A DNA stretch of 64,000 nt from Staphylococcus sp. IVB6240 (GCF_025558425.1 NZ_CP094718.1:1240001-1304000); one strand, 5' to 3'. Positions 9,456 to 20,705 are shown, counted from the first letter of the stretch. The notes: generated by a model not told the origin, from the sequence alone. Made by a program: numbers and translations.

Positions 9456-10659
9456 GAAAGAAAAATTTAATGCTGCATTGCCAGTGATGCAGCAGCTTGT
9501 TGATCATGGATACGAGGCATATTTTGTAGGGGGATCAGTGCGCGATTTTTTAATGCAACGTCCGATTAATGATATCGATATGACAACGAACGCAATGCCT
9601 GATGAAGTAGAGGCACTGTTCGATCATACCATACCTATTGGGAAAGAACATGGTACCATCAATGTTGTATGGCAAGACGATCATTATGAAATTACGACTT
9701 TCCGTACTGAAGGAGACTACATTGACCATCGACGTCCAAGTGAAGTGACTTTTGTACGAGATCTATATCAAGATGTTGAACGCCGTGACTTTACAATTAA
9801 TGCAATAGCCATGGATCAAAATTTTAAGATAAAAGATTATTTTAATGGTCAACATGATATTCAAGAGAAAATCATCCGTACAGTAGGAAATCCTATAGAA
9901 CGCTTTGAAGAAGACGCATTACGTATTTTAAGAGGACTGCGTTTTCAATCACAACTTGGCTTTTCCATTGCACCAGAAACATATGAAGCAATGATGAAAC
10001 AAGTGTCTGATATTGAATACCTTGCAATAGAACGTATCATGGTGGAGTTAGAAAAGTTATTATCTGGTCTTTTTGTTGAAAAATCTTTTGAATCACTACA
10101 GTCTATCAATGTATGGCAATTTCTTCCTTATTTTAAAGCTTATGATATGCAAAAAGTCCGTATACATTCACCCGTGACATTACCACAATTTTTAGCCATC
10201 ATCATGTACCAAATGAACAATCAATCTGTGAGTACAAGACAATTAAAACGCAGTAAAGATGAAATCAGGCATGCCGAGCAATTACTCCGAGCAATCCAAC
10301 AAGCACCAAGATTATCAACACAAAATGAACTACGCCAATTTATCTATGATTTTGGTAAAGCATGTTGTTTGGAGCTATTATCCTTGCAATCTGTTTTAGA
10401 ATTAAATGGCATTCCAACAGTATCCACATTGATATTTAATACCCAAACCATTGAAGAAATATGGCGTGATTTAACCATTAAAAACCGCCAACAATTAGCT
10501 GTTGATGGTAAGATATTGATGACTGTGTTTGATAAAAAAGCAGGACCTTGGTTAAAAGAAACATTGCGATATGCTGAGTGTGCTGTCGTTCAAAATAAAG
10601 TAACCAATATAGAACAAGAAATCATTGAATGGGTGAAACAAAATGTCGAAATATCGTGA
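9448..10659 (+). CDS. cca: CCA tRNA nucleotidyltransferase
   Basis: This 403-residue class II nucleotidyltransferase adds or repairs the 3' CCA end of tRNAs. The head domain shows GGSVRDFL, the metal-binding DIDMTTNA pair of aspartates, and RRDFTINAIA; the base-selection helix EDALRILRGLRF follows. ATG 9448 overlaps the end of bshA by 8 bases and has GGAG 9 bases upstream. It overlaps birA by 17 bases, so bshA-cca-birA look translationally coupled. Confidence 0.95.
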   Translation: MHEKEKFNAALPVMQQLVDHGYEAYFVGGSVRDFLMQRPINDIDMTTNAMPDEVEALFDHTIPIGKEHGTINVVWQDDHYEITTFRTEGDYIDHRRPSEVTFVRDLYQDVERRDFTINAIAMDQNFKIKDYFNGQHDIQEKIIRTVGNPIERFEEDALRILRGLRFQSQLGFSIAPETYEAMMKQVSDIEYLAIERIMVELEKLLSGLFVEKSFESLQSINVWQFLPYFKAYDMQKVRIHSPVTLPQFLAIIMYQMNNQSVSTRQLKRSKDEIRHAEQLLRAIQQAPRLSTQNELRQFIYDFGKACCLELLSLQSVLELNGIPTVSTLIFNTQTIEEIWRDLTIKNRQQLAVDGKILMTVFDKKAGPWLKETLRYAECAVVQNKVTNIEQEIIEWVKQNVEIS

Positions 10660-11617
10660 TCAAATTCTTGAATTGCTAACGAATGCGCAACCGGAATATG
10701 TATCTGGACAAATGATTGCCGAACAACTAAATATTTCACGTATGACTGTTAAAAAAGTGATTGATCAACTTAAATCAGAAGATGTCTCTATTGATTCTGT
10801 TCATAAAAAAGGACACCGATTAAATGCTTATCCAATGACATGGTATAAAGGTATTTTACAAGGATTGCTACAGGAACAAACTTTAATTCAAACCATTGAG
10901 ACGTTTGAATCAGTGGCGTCAACACAAGATATTGCCAAACATATGTTAATTGATCATTCTGAAAGCATGTTGATTTTAAGCGATGAACAAACGGCAGGAA
11001 AAGGACGTTTCAAACGCCCTTGGCAATCTTCAAAAGGGAAAGGGATTTGGATGACACTTGTGTTACGTCCCAATATCCCATTTTCAATGCTTACAACATT
11101 TAACTTATTTATATCATTAGCTATTTGCCACACCATTCAACAATATGTTGATGAAAAAGTTTCAATTAAATGGCCAAATGATATTTATATCGGCGACAAT
11201 AAAGTGTGCGGATTTTTAACAGAAATGATTGCGAATGCAGATGGTATCGAAGCAGTCATTTGTGGTATTGGAATCAATGTAAACCAACAACAACATGACT
11301 TTGACACATCTGTACCACTCAAAGCAACAAGTATCCGTCAACACCGTCATACAGATGTTGAGCTTTATATATTTATCCGTGATCTTATCTTAAATATTGA
11401 GCAACGCTATGAACAATTTTTAACAGAGCCTTTCAGTCATATAAAAGAAGAATATATCGCTGTTTCAAATATTTGGAATCGTCGACTACGCTTCACTGAA
11501 GGAGATAAACAATTTTATGGAAAAGTCATAAAAATTGATGATGACGGCTTTTTATATGTATTAGATGAAAAAGGAGATCTTCACCGCCTTATGAGCGCGG
11601 ATATTGAAATCCCATAA
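10643..11617 (+). CDS. birA: Bifunctional biotin operon repressor / biotin-protein ligase
   Basis: The 324-residue protein has an N-terminal helix-turn-helix (about residues 20-45) and a C-terminal ligase domain. It should biotinylate acetyl-CoA and pyruvate carboxylases and repress biotin genes. The ligase shows SIKWPNDIYIGDNKVCGFL and CGIGINVNQ. The biotinyl-AMP loop reads GKGRFKRPW, whereas the usual form is GRGR (S. aureus GRGRF). The second residue is thus Lys rather than Arg, while the second Arg of the motif is kept. ATG 10643 overlaps the end of cca. Confidence 0.94.
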   Translation: MSKYRDQILELLTNAQPEYVSGQMIAEQLNISRMTVKKVIDQLKSEDVSIDSVHKKGHRLNAYPMTWYKGILQGLLQEQTLIQTIETFESVASTQDIAKHMLIDHSESMLILSDEQTAGKGRFKRPWQSSKGKGIWMTLVLRPNIPFSMLTTFNLFISLAICHTIQQYVDEKVSIKWPNDIYIGDNKVCGFLTEMIANADGIEAVICGIGINVNQQQHDFDTSVPLKATSIRQHRHTDVELYIFIRDLILNIEQRYEQFLTEPFSHIKEEYIAVSNIWNRRLRFTEGDKQFYGKVIKIDDDGFLYVLDEKGDLHRLMSADIEIP

Positions 11618-11646
11618 GCGTATTGTGAAAGGAGGGGGATGACAGA

Positions 11647-14349
11647 ATGAATTCAACGAGATATGCCGTCGTAGACCTTGAGACGACAGGAAACCAAGCC
11701 TATACTGATGATATTATTCAAATCGGTATCGTATTTATTGAAAATCATAAAATCATCGATAAATACCAATCAATGATTAAAACAGATAAAGAAATCCCGA
11801 CATTTATCCAGGCGCTTACAGCTATTGAAAATGACATGTTGACTCAAGCCCCTTATTTTCATGAGATTGCTAATGAATTATTTCAAAAATTACAAGGTTG
11901 TATTTTCGTTGCACATAATGTCAACTTTGATTTAAACTTTTTAAAAATTGCCTTTGAACAATGTCATATCACTTATCAACCTACTCGAGTGATTGACACA
12001 TTAGAAATGTTCAAAATTGCTTTCCCATCAGAAAAAAGTTATCAATTAAGTGAGCTGGCAGATGCTCTAAATATTCCTTTAACACAAGCACACCGAGCAG
12101 ATGAAGATGCTGAGACAACGGCAAAAATTATGCTTTATGCCTTCGAAAAGTTTGAGCGATTTCCCATTGAAACGAAAAAGCAGTTATATTATTTAAGTAA
12201 AAACCTTAAATTTCATTTGCATGACTATTTCTTTGAACTTGTACGACTTCATGTTTCAAAAAAAGCTGTCTCGTCACATTTAAAACAATTTGAACAAATA
12301 TTTTATAAACCAATGCGTCTCTTAGAAAAGTCTCATATTGATTTTGATGGTGATTTGAACACTTTATATCAAAAAGTGATCAATCATGCTGGATATCAAT
12401 ACCGTGAAGATCAACGCTACCTGGCAGAAGTTATTCACAATCAACTCTTGCATAACGAGAATGCACTGATTGAGGCGGAAACAGGTAGTGGTAAGTCATT
12501 GGCATACTTATTAGCAGCTGTCATGTATTATCTAGAAACAGAAGAACATGTAATGATTTCGACCAATACAAAGTTGTTACAACACCAATTGCTGGAGAAT
12601 GATATACCACTCCTTAATAAAGCTTTAAATACGCATATTAATGCATGCATGATCAAAAGTAAACGAGATTACATGTCACTAGGCTTAGTCCAACAAATTT
12701 TACGCGACGAAACAAATAATTATGAAGTAAACTTACTCAAACTTCAATTACTTGTATGGTTGTTAGAAACAAATACAGGCGATGTACACGAGCTTAATTT
12801 ACGTGGGGGGGTACAAATGTATCTCGATCAAAAAATCGAAACATATGTGCCTGTTCGGAGAGATGTGGACTATTATTATCAAATGAAGGTACAAGCACCG
12901 AATATTCAAATTGGTGTGACCAACCATGCACATTTATTACGATCATCTTCAGAAAATATGATTTATCAATTATTTAATCATTGTATTATGGATGAAGCAC
13001 ATCGTTTACCTGACTATGCTTTAGATTGTGCTGTACATGAAGTAGGCTATGCAGATATTAAATATCAACTCGGTCTTATCGGCAAAACTGAAAATGAAAA
13101 GTTGCTTGGCCAAATTGATGAACTTGAACAATTGCGTATCAAAGGGAAATTAGACATTGCCCCTATGAATGTATTTTCAATCAAACAGGATATAAGCGAA
13201 ATACATGAAATGAATGAAGCTTTGTTTGAAAATATTTATTCGCAAATTGAGCCTGAACAATTACATAATGATGAATCATCAAAACGCTATTTTCACTACA
13301 ACTTAAAAAATGAAGGTATTTTAAGTCTAATTCAACAATTAAACAAGAAGATCCTTCTGACACTGTTACATTTTGAAACGATTAAACATAAAACCGTCAA
13401 AACATTACGTAAACAACTCTTGAATATCGTTGCGCAATTGAAACCTTTTGAAGAAGGGTTAAAGGCACAAAAAGTGTTTTATATCTCACTTAAAAATTTG
13501 GATCAAAAAGCAACAATCAGATTGCATATTAAAGAAATGGATGTCAAAACTGTTTTAACTGAAAAATTGTTGTTACAATTCAAATCTCTTACATTTATTT
13601 CAGGTACTTTAACATTTAATCAGTCATTTACAGCCTTTCAAAACTGGTTCAAAGAAGGGACATCATTTAATCAATATCAAATACAATCTCAGCCTGTAAA
13701 ATATGATAACGGTTATCTCTTTTTGCCAGATGATATTGAGGCATTTGATTATCAAAATTATGACAATTATATTCAAACCATTGTTGAATATATTACGCGT
13801 TACGTGTCGACCATAAATGGTAAGTGTCTCGTTTTATTTACAAATTATCAGATGCTTTATACAGTCATGGAATATCTCAATGAAATAGAACTATTTGATG
13901 ATTATGTGATTCTTGCACAACAGCAAAGTCAAAATCAAAAAATCATCCAGCAATTCAATCATTTTGAAAAAGCTATTCTTCTTGGAACTAGTAGCTTTTT
14001 TGAAGGATTCGACTATCAAGCAAATGGCGTAAAATGCGTGATGATCGCTAAGCTACCATTCATGAATCAACACGCAACAAAACCATTTTTATTAAAAGAC
14101 GAATTCTCTAATATTTTTAAAGATTATATTTTACCTGATGCTGTCACTCGTTTTAGACAAGGTCTCGGTAGATTGTTAAGAAATGAGAAAGATAAGGGCA
14201 TTATCGTTTCATTTGATAATCGTTTAACGAGTAGTCGATTTAAATCGTTTTTCCAACAAACCATAGAACCTTATCATCAACAGACAGGGAATATTGATGA
14301 TTTTGAAAAGTGTCTTAAACAGCTCGACCATCAAGTCGTTAAACATTAA
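11647..14349 (+). CDS. dinG: DinG-family protein with 3'-5' exonuclease domain
   Basis: The 900-residue protein fuses an N-terminal DEDDh exonuclease (VDLETTG near residue 9, HNVNFDLNFL near 97, HRADEDAETT near 158) to an XPD/DinG superfamily 2 ATPase core. The latter has Walker A EAETGSGKSLAY near residue 279 and MDEAH near 448. I see no four-cysteine iron-sulfur cluster pattern between the Walker motifs. From recall, S. aureus DinG likewise lacks the cluster and acts as a nuclease rather than a helicase. A strong GGAGGGGG site precedes ATG 11647. It follows birA by 29 bases. Confidence 0.92.
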   Translation: MNSTRYAVVDLETTGNQAYTDDIIQIGIVFIENHKIIDKYQSMIKTDKEIPTFIQALTAIENDMLTQAPYFHEIANELFQKLQGCIFVAHNVNFDLNFLKIAFEQCHITYQPTRVIDTLEMFKIAFPSEKSYQLSELADALNIPLTQAHRADEDAETTAKIMLYAFEKFERFPIETKKQLYYLSKNLKFHLHDYFFELVRLHVSKKAVSSHLKQFEQIFYKPMRLLEKSHIDFDGDLNTLYQKVINHAGYQYREDQRYLAEVIHNQLLHNENALIEAETGSGKSLAYLLAAVMYYLETEEHVMISTNTKLLQHQLLENDIPLLNKALNTHINACMIKSKRDYMSLGLVQQILRDETNNYEVNLLKLQLLVWLLETNTGDVHELNLRGGVQMYLDQKIETYVPVRRDVDYYYQMKVQAPNIQIGVTNHAHLLRSSSENMIYQLFNHCIMDEAHRLPDYALDCAVHEVGYADIKYQLGLIGKTENEKLLGQIDELEQLRIKGKLDIAPMNVFSIKQDISEIHEMNEALFENIYSQIEPEQLHNDESSKRYFHYNLKNEGILSLIQQLNKKILLTLLHFETIKHKTVKTLRKQLLNIVAQLKPFEEGLKAQKVFYISLKNLDQKATIRLHIKEMDVKTVLTEKLLLQFKSLTFISGTLTFNQSFTAFQNWFKEGTSFNQYQIQSQPVKYDNGYLFLPDDIEAFDYQNYDNYIQTIVEYITRYVSTINGKCLVLFTNYQMLYTVMEYLNEIELFDDYVILAQQQSQNQKIIQQFNHFEKAILLGTSSFFEGFDYQANGVKCVMIAKLPFMNQHATKPFLLKDEFSNIFKDYILPDAVTRFRQGLGRLLRNEKDKGIIVSFDNRLTSSRFKSFFQQTIEPYHQQTGNIDDFEKCLKQLDHQVVKH

Positions 14350-14445
14350 AATCTATGCGAATGCTATATAATTTTTTATGAACGCTAGATGTACCAATTA
14401 AGTTTTGTTAAAATAATAGCAGTAAATAAAATAGGAGATTAATTT

Positions 14446-15738
14446 ATGAAAACAACTATTAAAGAAGCAAAAAATCATATTGGAAAAGAAGTAACAATTG
14501 GCGCTTGGCTTGCCAATAAACGCTCAAGTGGTAAGATTGCATTTTTACAATTACGTGATGGTACAGGCTTTATGCAAGGTGTTGTTGTTAAATCAGAAGT
14601 TGGGGAAGAGATTTTTAAAACAGCGAAGTCTCTTACGCAAGAATCTTCTATCTATATCACTGGAGAAATTACAGAAGATCAACGTTCTGACTTAGGCTAT
14701 GAAATGCAAGTGAAAGAAATTGAAGTCATTCATGAAGCACATGACTATCCAATCACACCTAAAAGCCACGGTACAGAATTCTTAATGGACCACCGTCACT
14801 TGTGGTTACGTTCTAAAAAACAACACGCTGTGATGAAGATTCGTAATGAAATCATCCGTGCGACTTATGAATTTTTCAACGACAATGGTTTCACAAAAGT
14901 GGACCCACCAATCTTAACAGCAAGCGCACCTGAAGGAACAAGTGAATTATTCCATACAAAATACTTTGATGAAGATGCGTTCCTATCACAAAGTGGTCAA
15001 CTTTATATGGAAGCTGCCGCTATGGCACACGGCAAAGTATTCTCATTCGGCCCAACATTCCGTGCTGAAAAATCAAAAACACGTCGTCATTTAATTGAGT
15101 TCTGGATGATTGAACCTGAAATGGCATTCACAAACCATGCTGAAAGTTTAGAAGTACAAGAAGCTTATGTTTCATTTGTGGTTCAATCTGTACTTAAAAA
15201 TTGTGCACTTGAACTGAAAGTATTAGATCGTGACACATCAAAACTTGAAAAAGTGGTTGCACCATTCCCACGTATCACGTATGATGATGCCATTACATTC
15301 TTACATGAAGCAGGATTCGATGATATCGAGTGGGGAGATGACTTTGGCGCACCTCACGAAACAGCAATTGCAAATCACTATGATTTACCTGTATTTATCG
15401 TCAACTATCCAACAAAAATTAAACCATTCTATATGCAACCAAACCCAGAAAATGAAGACACGGTATTATGTGCAGATTTAATCGCACCTGAAGGATATGG
15501 TGAAATCATTGGTGGTTCTGAGCGTATCAATGATTTAGAACTATTAGAATCACGTATTAATGCACACAACTTAGACCCAGAAAGCTATCAATATTACCTA
15601 GATTTACGTAAATATGGTAGTGTACCACACAGTGGATTTGGTTTAGGCTTAGAAAGAACAGTGGCTTGGATTTCTGGTGTTGAACACGTTCGTGAAACAT
15701 CACCATTCCCACGTTTATTAAACAGATTATACCCATAA
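14446..15738 (+). CDS. asnS: Asparaginyl-tRNA synthetase
   Basis: This 430-residue class IIb synthetase has an N-terminal OB-fold anticodon domain (residues 1-110) and a catalytic core. Motif 2 [21 protein letters not shown] and motif 3 [10 protein letters not shown] are visible. The absence of the lid insertions of AspRS and the sequence similarity to staphylococcal AsnRS support asparagine specificity. TAGGAGATT precedes ATG 14446. The leader is short, with no T-box. A terminator follows at 15790. Confidence 0.95.
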   Translation: MKTTIKEAKNHIGKEVTIGAWLANKRSSGKIAFLQLRDGTGFMQGVVVKSEVGEEIFKTAKSLTQESSIYITGEITEDQRSDLGYEMQVKEIEVIHEAHDYPITPKSHGTEFLMDHRHLWLRSKKQHAVMKIRNEIIRATYEFFNDNGFTKVDPPILTASAPEGTSELFHTKYFDEDAFLSQSGQLYMEAAAMAHGKVFSFGPTFRAEKSKTRRHLIEFWMIEPEMAFTNHAESLEVQEAYVSFVVQSVLKNCALELKVLDRDTSKLEKVVAPFPRITYDDAITFLHEAGFDDIEWGDDFGAPHETAIANHYDLPVFIVNYPTKIKPFYMQPNPENEDTVLCADLIAPEGYGEIIGGSERINDLELLESRINAHNLDPESYQYYLDLRKYGSVPHSGFGLGLERTVAWISGVEHVRETSPFPRLLNRLYP

Positions 15739-15789
15739 GAAACTAACATAAAGAAGCACTCTCTTTATAATGTTTATAGATGATATATC

Positions 15790-15828
15790 AACCCATTGAA
15801 AGCAGCTTTTACGTTTTCAATGGGTTTT
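15790..15828 (+). terminator. Terminator between asnS and dnaD
   Basis: AACCCATTGAAA at 15790-15801 pairs perfectly with TTTCAATGGGTT at 15815-15826, followed by two T bases. Confidence 0.75.
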
Positions 15829-15921
15829 ACAATGACATGTCATCTTCAAATCAATTGCTATCAAGTCATGTCAAAATAAGTTATGATATGAATGCATACG
15901 TGAAATAAGAAGGTGAATCCA

Positions 15922-16611
15922 TTGAATATTCATGAATTAAAAACACGACCTTTTGTATGTCGTTATGAACTTTTAGAACATTATTCAGATCTCGGACTTA
16001 ATGAATCTGAACTTATTATTTTAATGAAAATTTTATATGCTTATGAAGTCAGTAATGAACAACCACCGATCGATCAGTTACAAAAGGGAACAACTATGCA
16101 GGGTTCTGAAGTAACAATGATCATTCAGAAGCTGATTCAACTCGGGCTACTAGAAATGAGAGTAGAGAAGAATCATGATGGAAAATTAAGTGAATATATT
16201 AACTTAGATGGTTTCTATGAAGCACTTTGCCAAGTTCTTGAAAACATTGAATCAAATAACGAGAAAATGGATAAAAAACAAGCATTTAAGTCACTTTTTC
16301 AAAAAATTGAACAAGGTTTTGGCAGAACATTATCTCCCATTGAATATGAAACATTAAACAAATGGTTAGATGTTAATCAGTATGATTTCACCATTATCAA
16401 TGCAGCTGTTGATGAAGCACTCGCACATAATAAAACCAGTCTTAAATATGTAGATCGAATCTTATTGAATTGGGAAAAAAATAATGTACGTACAGTGAAT
16501 GATGCGAAAACAATTCGTGCAAAATTTAATAAACAGCAACCCGTTGTTAAGAAGATTGAGAACTTCCCAAAATTTGATTGGTTGAAAGGAGAAAACCCAT
16601 TTGATCAGTAA
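15922..16611 (+). CDS. dnaD: DNA replication initiation protein DnaD
   Basis: This 229-residue primosomal protein has a winged-helix N-terminal half (LGLNESELIILMKILYAYE) and the DnaD C-terminal domain FGRTLSPIEYETLNKWL, with the later motif ILLNWEKNNVRTV. It helps load the replicative helicase with DnaB and DnaI. There is no ATG. TTG 15922 has AAGGTG 6-8 bases upstream, and GTG 15913 is a less well spaced alternative. The end overlaps nth by 11 bases. Confidence 0.92.
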   Translation: MNIHELKTRPFVCRYELLEHYSDLGLNESELIILMKILYAYEVSNEQPPIDQLQKGTTMQGSEVTMIIQKLIQLGLLEMRVEKNHDGKLSEYINLDGFYEALCQVLENIESNNEKMDKKQAFKSLFQKIEQGFGRTLSPIEYETLNKWLDVNQYDFTIINAAVDEALAHNKTSLKYVDRILLNWEKNNVRTVNDAKTIRAKFNKQQPVVKKIENFPKFDWLKGENPFDQ

Positions 16612-17275
16612 AAAGAAAGCACTAGAGATGATAGATGTCATTGATGGTATGTTTCCCGATGCAGAATGTGAATTGATTCATGACAATCCATTTGAACTCA
16701 CCATCGCTGTCGTATTATCTGCACAATGCACGGATAATACTGTAAATAAAGTGACAAAAACATTATTTCAAAAATATCACACCCCTGAAGATTATTTAGC
16801 TGTTCCGTTAGAGGAATTACAAAATGATATACGATCAATCGGCTTATATCGAAATAAAGCTAAAAACATTCAAAAGTTATGTCGTTCATTAATTGAACAA
16901 TATAATGGTGAAGTTCCAAATGATCATGCGAAATTAGTGGGATTAGCTGGCGTAGGGCAAAAAACAGCGAATGTTGTGATGAGTGTGGCATTTGGTGAAC
17001 CTGCACTTGCTGTAGACACACATGTTGAGCGTGTTTCAAAACGACTCGGCATTTGTCGTTGGAAGGATAGTGTCACTGAAGTTGAGCGTAAGTTAACATC
17101 CATTATACCTAAAGTACGATGGACGAAAAGCCACCATCAACTTATCTTTTTCGGACGTTATCATTGTTTAGCGAAAAAGCCAAAATGTGATGCTTGCCCA
17201 TTGTTTGAAGATTGTCGTGAAGGTCAAAAACGCTATCGTGCGGCTATACGACTAGAAGGAGGGGCAAGTGTATGA
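16601..17275 (+). CDS. nth: Endonuclease III
   Basis: The 224-residue DNA glycosylase/AP lyase removes oxidised pyrimidines. The helix-hairpin-helix LAGVGQKTANVV carries the catalytic lysine, and AVDTHVERVSKRLG carries the catalytic aspartate. A [4Fe-4S] ligand set C-x6-C-x2-C-x5-C is seen in CLAKKPKCDACPLFEDC. The start is TTG 16601, inside dnaD, with GGAG 9 bases upstream. The dnaD-nth-ypoC order is as in Bacillus and Staphylococcus, and each junction overlaps. Confidence 0.95.
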   Translation: MISKKKALEMIDVIDGMFPDAECELIHDNPFELTIAVVLSAQCTDNTVNKVTKTLFQKYHTPEDYLAVPLEELQNDIRSIGLYRNKAKNIQKLCRSLIEQYNGEVPNDHAKLVGLAGVGQKTANVVMSVAFGEPALAVDTHVERVSKRLGICRWKDSVTEVERKLTSIIPKVRWTKSHHQLIFFGRYHCLAKKPKCDACPLFEDCREGQKRYRAAIRLEGGASV

Positions 17276-17592
17276 GCATTTTAGATAAAATGACAGAAAT
17301 AGAGGGCCACTTAGATGTTTTAGCAAAATCTCGAAAAATTGGTAAGGCTCAGAGTCTTCAACCACTCGATGATTATTATCAGCTACTCATAAACTATTTT
17401 TGTTTCATTAATGATATTCAAGATATATCAGAAGCACCGCTAAATACATTGAAAATCGTTCCATTCAACTTTGATGAACGCCTCGAATACATTCAAGAAC
17501 GTAAACACCATTATATGGGCTATCAACAAATGAAAACATTAAAATCTGAATTGATAAAAATGAATGCCGCATATCGTGCAAAAAACAACTGA
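17272..17592 (+). CDS. YpoC-like hypothetical protein
   Basis: This small 106-residue soluble protein starts on an ATGA overlap with nth, so it is translationally coupled. It matches by position the YpoC proteins that follow nth in Bacillus. The central segment PFNFDERLEYIQERKHHYMGYQQM is the most distinctive part. No catalytic motif or membrane segment is visible, and the function is unknown. A strong stem-loop follows its stop codon. Confidence 0.75.
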   Translation: MSILDKMTEIEGHLDVLAKSRKIGKAQSLQPLDDYYQLLINYFCFINDIQDISEAPLNTLKIVPFNFDERLEYIQERKHHYMGYQQMKTLKSELIKMNAAYRAKNN

Positions 17593-17620
17593 TTAAGATG
17601 CACCTTAATCAGTTGTTTTT
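17584..17620 (+). terminator. Terminator after ypoC
   Basis: AACAACTGATTAAG at 17584-17597 pairs with CTTAATCAGTTGTT at 17604-17617, followed by a T run. A-rich sequence upstream means it could also work on the minus strand. Confidence 0.9.
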
Positions 17621-17633
17621 TTATACAATGACA

Positions 17634-17672
17634 CACAAAAAGGACAACATTTAAAATGCTGTCCTTTTTGTG
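17634..17672 (-). terminator. pbp2 terminator
   Basis: CACAAAAAGGACA and TGTCCTTTTTGTG form a 13-base stem just after the pbp2 stop codon, with a T run on the minus strand within the stem. Confidence 0.8.
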
Positions 17673-17673
17673 C

Positions 17674-19887
17674 TTAGTTATTACCACCAAAGAGGTTGCT
17701 GAAAAAGCCACCGCTATTGTTATTATTATTGCTATTGTTGTTACTTTGTCCTTGGTTGTTTGAATTACTTAAGTTTTGTCCATTTTGGTTTTTGTTGGAA
17801 TTACTATTTGTACCACCACTTGATTCAGTAAAGTTACTTGTTACATTACCATCTGGAGCTTGTGCTACATATAAGCTACGTCCACTACCACCAACAGAAG
17901 AAGGGCGGTCAAAATCTAAACCATCTTGTGGATTAATATCACTCATAACATCTCTGAATAAGTATTGTGGTAGTTTTTGTTCACCACTTCCAACGAATGA
18001 GTTTTCGCCATATTCTTTTACTTTGCCGAAGCCCATCCAAACAGACATTGCATAACGTGGTGTATAACCTGAAATCCAAACATCTTTAGCAGCTGAACTT
18101 GGGAGACTGTATTGTGCATATGTTTCATCTCCATAAGTACCAGTACCTGTCTTAGCAGCAACATTCACACCTGGAACGCCATTACCATAGGCTGAACCAT
18201 AAGTATCAAATGTACCTTCTAAGATTTGAGTAATCATATAAGCTGTGTAATCATTCATTGCTTTATGACTTGTATGTTCAAATTCAATCGTATTACCATT
18301 AGGCTCTACTACTTTTTTAATAGAGTGTGCCTTGTTATACGTACCACCATTTGCAAATGATGCATAAGCTGAAGCTAATTGAACTGGTGAGAATTCTGAT
18401 GAAGATCCACCTAATACTTCAGAAGGACCAATATTTGGGTTCTCATATTCTAAACCTACTTTAGCCGCAAAGTCTGTAGGAGCGCTGTCACCAGCATACT
18501 CTTTAACTGTTTGCCAAGTTTTTAAGGCTGGAATGTTAAAACTTTGTCGCAATGCATCATAAATTGTAACAACGCCATGACTGTTTTGGTCATAGTTTCG
18601 GAATGCGCCACCATCTACATAATATACAGATTCATCTTGTACAGAGTGGTTCGTAGCCCATTGGAAGTTGTCAATCGCAGGTGCATACGCTAAGAATGGT
18701 TTTAATGATGAACCAGTAGGGTGTACGTCTGTTGCTTGGTTACGTTGAACAACATCTTTATAATCACGTCCACCAGAAATCGCTGCAAGTGAACCGCTTT
18801 TACTATCAACAATTGTTGCTGCAACTTGTTGCTCATCATTCTTATAGTAGCCACCATTATCAATACGACTTTGAAGTGCTGTTTGTACATCAGAATCCAT
18901 ATGTGTATAAATCTTAATACCACTGTTTAGAATTTCAGATAAGTTACGACCTTTGAATTCTTCATGGTTCATCAATTCTTGTTTTACAAAGTTGATGTAA
19001 GAATCATACTGTTGTTTACTATCGTCTGGTTTGATTTCACGTTCTTCTGCAGATCGATCAACCAAATTCTCAGTAATTGATGTATCCTGTGCCTCCTTCA
19101 TTGCTTTATCACTGATACGGTTGTGATAATTCATTAAATAAAGTACGGTATCTTTACGTTTTTCCGCTTCTTCTGGATAGTCATAAATGTTATACGTGTT
19201 CGGTACTTGTGGAAGACCAGCAAGATACGCTGTTTCAGCTAAATTTAACTCACTTAGATCTTTGTTGAAGTAATATTTAGCAGCTGCTTTCACACCATAA
19301 ACACCATCAGAATAATAGATTTTGTTTAGATACATTTGGAAGATCTCATCTTTTGAATATTCTTGCTCAAGACGATAAGAGAGATATGCTTCCTGCGCCT
19401 TACGTTCAATGGATTTTTGATCGGTTAAAAATGTTCGTTTTACAACTTGCTGCGTTAATGTTGACGCACCTTGTGAACCAAATCCACCAGTCACATTTTT
19501 AATGACTGCACCAAATAGACGTTTATAGTCTAAAGCACCATGATCATAAAATCGATTGTCCTCTGTAGCAAGCACAGCAGCTTTCAATTGATCTGGTACA
19601 TCTTTTAAATCAACGTGTTCACGTCTGGCACCATTATCAAGCGTTTTAACAAGTGAATCATTCTGATCATATATCTTAGCTGGACTCGGATCTTGTAACT
19701 TCGCTTCATTAAAAGCAGGTGCTTTCCATGCATAATAAGCAAAGAGTAAGACACCGATTAAGGCGAGTATTACAAAAGCTAAAATACAGAAACTGATCAC
19801 CTTAATGACTGTGCGCTTAATATTTCTATTCTTTTTTTTACCGGACTTCTGTTTAGAACCATTAGAAGCCGCTTTTTTTTCCGTCAT
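17674..19887 (-). CDS. pbp2: Bifunctional penicillin-binding protein 2 (glycosyltransferase/transpeptidase)
   Basis: The 737-residue class A PBP polymerises and cross-links peptidoglycan at the membrane outer face. It has a basic cytoplasmic N-terminus, one membrane segment (about residues 30-52), a GT51 domain with the catalytic glutamate motif [11 protein letters not shown] and GASTLTQQ, and a transpeptidase with nucleophile Ser393 in SSLK and KTGTGTYG. Asn/Ser-rich low-complexity sequence forms the last 50 or so residues, ending [12 protein letters not shown]. It overlaps recU by ATGA, the recU-pbp2 operon known in Gram-positive bacteria. Confidence 0.96.
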   Translation of the reverse strand: MTEKKAASNGSKQKSGKKKNRNIKRTVIKVISFCILAFVILALIGVLLFAYYAWKAPAFNEAKLQDPSPAKIYDQNDSLVKTLDNGARREHVDLKDVPDQLKAAVLATEDNRFYDHGALDYKRLFGAVIKNVTGGFGSQGASTLTQQVVKRTFLTDQKSIERKAQEAYLSYRLEQEYSKDEIFQMYLNKIYYSDGVYGVKAAAKYYFNKDLSELNLAETAYLAGLPQVPNTYNIYDYPEEAEKRKDTVLYLMNYHNRISDKAMKEAQDTSITENLVDRSAEEREIKPDDSKQQYDSYINFVKQELMNHEEFKGRNLSEILNSGIKIYTHMDSDVQTALQSRIDNGGYYKNDEQQVAATIVDSKSGSLAAISGGRDYKDVVQRNQATDVHPTGSSLKPFLAYAPAIDNFQWATNHSVQDESVYYVDGGAFRNYDQNSHGVVTIYDALRQSFNIPALKTWQTVKEYAGDSAPTDFAAKVGLEYENPNIGPSEVLGGSSSEFSPVQLASAYASFANGGTYNKAHSIKKVVEPNGNTIEFEHTSHKAMNDYTAYMITQILEGTFDTYGSAYGNGVPGVNVAAKTGTGTYGDETYAQYSLPSSAAKDVWISGYTPRYAMSVWMGFGKVKEYGENSFVGSGEQKLPQYLFRDVMSDINPQDGLDFDRPSSVGGSGRSLYVAQAPDGNVTSNFTESSGGTNSNSNKNQNGQNLSNSNNQGQSNNNSNNNNNSGGFFSNLFGGNN

Positions 19888-20510
19888 ACGCGGTCCTCAC
19901 TTTCATCTAATATCAACTTATCAACTGCTTTAAGATAGTCTAATCTTGGTTGATACTGATAGGGAATATAGTAACCATTTTTTTGCACTTCTTCAACAGA
20001 TATTGACTTTTTGGTCCCATTTATATACCGTTCCCAAAAAATAATCAGCTTTTTAAAAGACAAAAGATACGTTTCATCTCTTCCTTTAAACCTAAGTAAA
20101 AGAAAAGTAATGCCTCCATGTCTGTCGACTTCACGCATATGTTCAATTTGATGTGCATGAATATTTTGTAGAGGGAATGATGTTTTATTTTTTGTCTCTT
20201 TCGCTTCAAAATCAACATGGAATCCTCGATAAATACCATTATAATCTGTTGTTGAAGGCGTTCTAAAGTAAGCCTCTTTAATGACAGCCTGACTCCGTTT
20301 AGGATAATCCACATGTACAATTTGAACAGGTGTTGGTTTTTTGTGTATGGCTGCGAGATGAATATTCAAATAATGCTTATTCGAACGTTCAATATCTTTT
20401 TCCAACGACATACCACGTCCACCATATTTAATCGTACGGGATTGTGCCTGGTTTTGACTTCCGACTTGAGTCTTATTTTGTCTAAAAGGCTTACCATTTG
20501 GATAATTCAT
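19884..20510 (-). CDS. recU: Holliday junction resolvase RecU
   Basis: This 208-residue nuclease resolves four-way junctions during recombination and chromosome segregation. The conserved block TPSTTDYNG and the PD-(D/E)xK segment [13 protein letters not shown] are present, and the C-terminus [18 protein letters not shown] is highly conserved. I chose ATG 20510 (MNYPNGKPF) because AGGTGA lies just upstream and it matches the S. aureus start; an in-frame ATG 84 bases earlier would add an unlike extension. It is the first gene of the recU-pbp2 pair. Confidence 0.95.
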   Translation of the reverse strand: MNYPNGKPFRQNKTQVGSQNQAQSRTIKYGGRGMSLEKDIERSNKHYLNIHLAAIHKKPTPVQIVHVDYPKRSQAVIKEAYFRTPSTTDYNGIYRGFHVDFEAKETKNKTSFPLQNIHAHQIEHMREVDRHGGITFLLLRFKGRDETYLLSFKKLIIFWERYINGTKKSISVEEVQKNGYYIPYQYQPRLDYLKAVDKLILDESEDRV

Positions 20511-20705
20511 AGTCTCACCTACATTCCATCTTTTATGTAATGAAACATAATGGATAGATGGTTTATGAAAGTTAAAAAATATAATAAGATTCATAAACTG
20601 ACATTATTGTAACATAGATAACCCATCTCTGTTACCCCAAAGCATGGTGTTATCATGTTTTGTCACAATTTATGGTACGATATAATAAAATTGGTAGGTG
20701 ATTTC

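Noticed and set aside
17696..18055. 119-codon plus-strand frame rich in leucine opposite the pbp2 end
   Set aside because: Produced by reading the Asn repeat codons of pbp2 backwards; it lies inside a certain gene.
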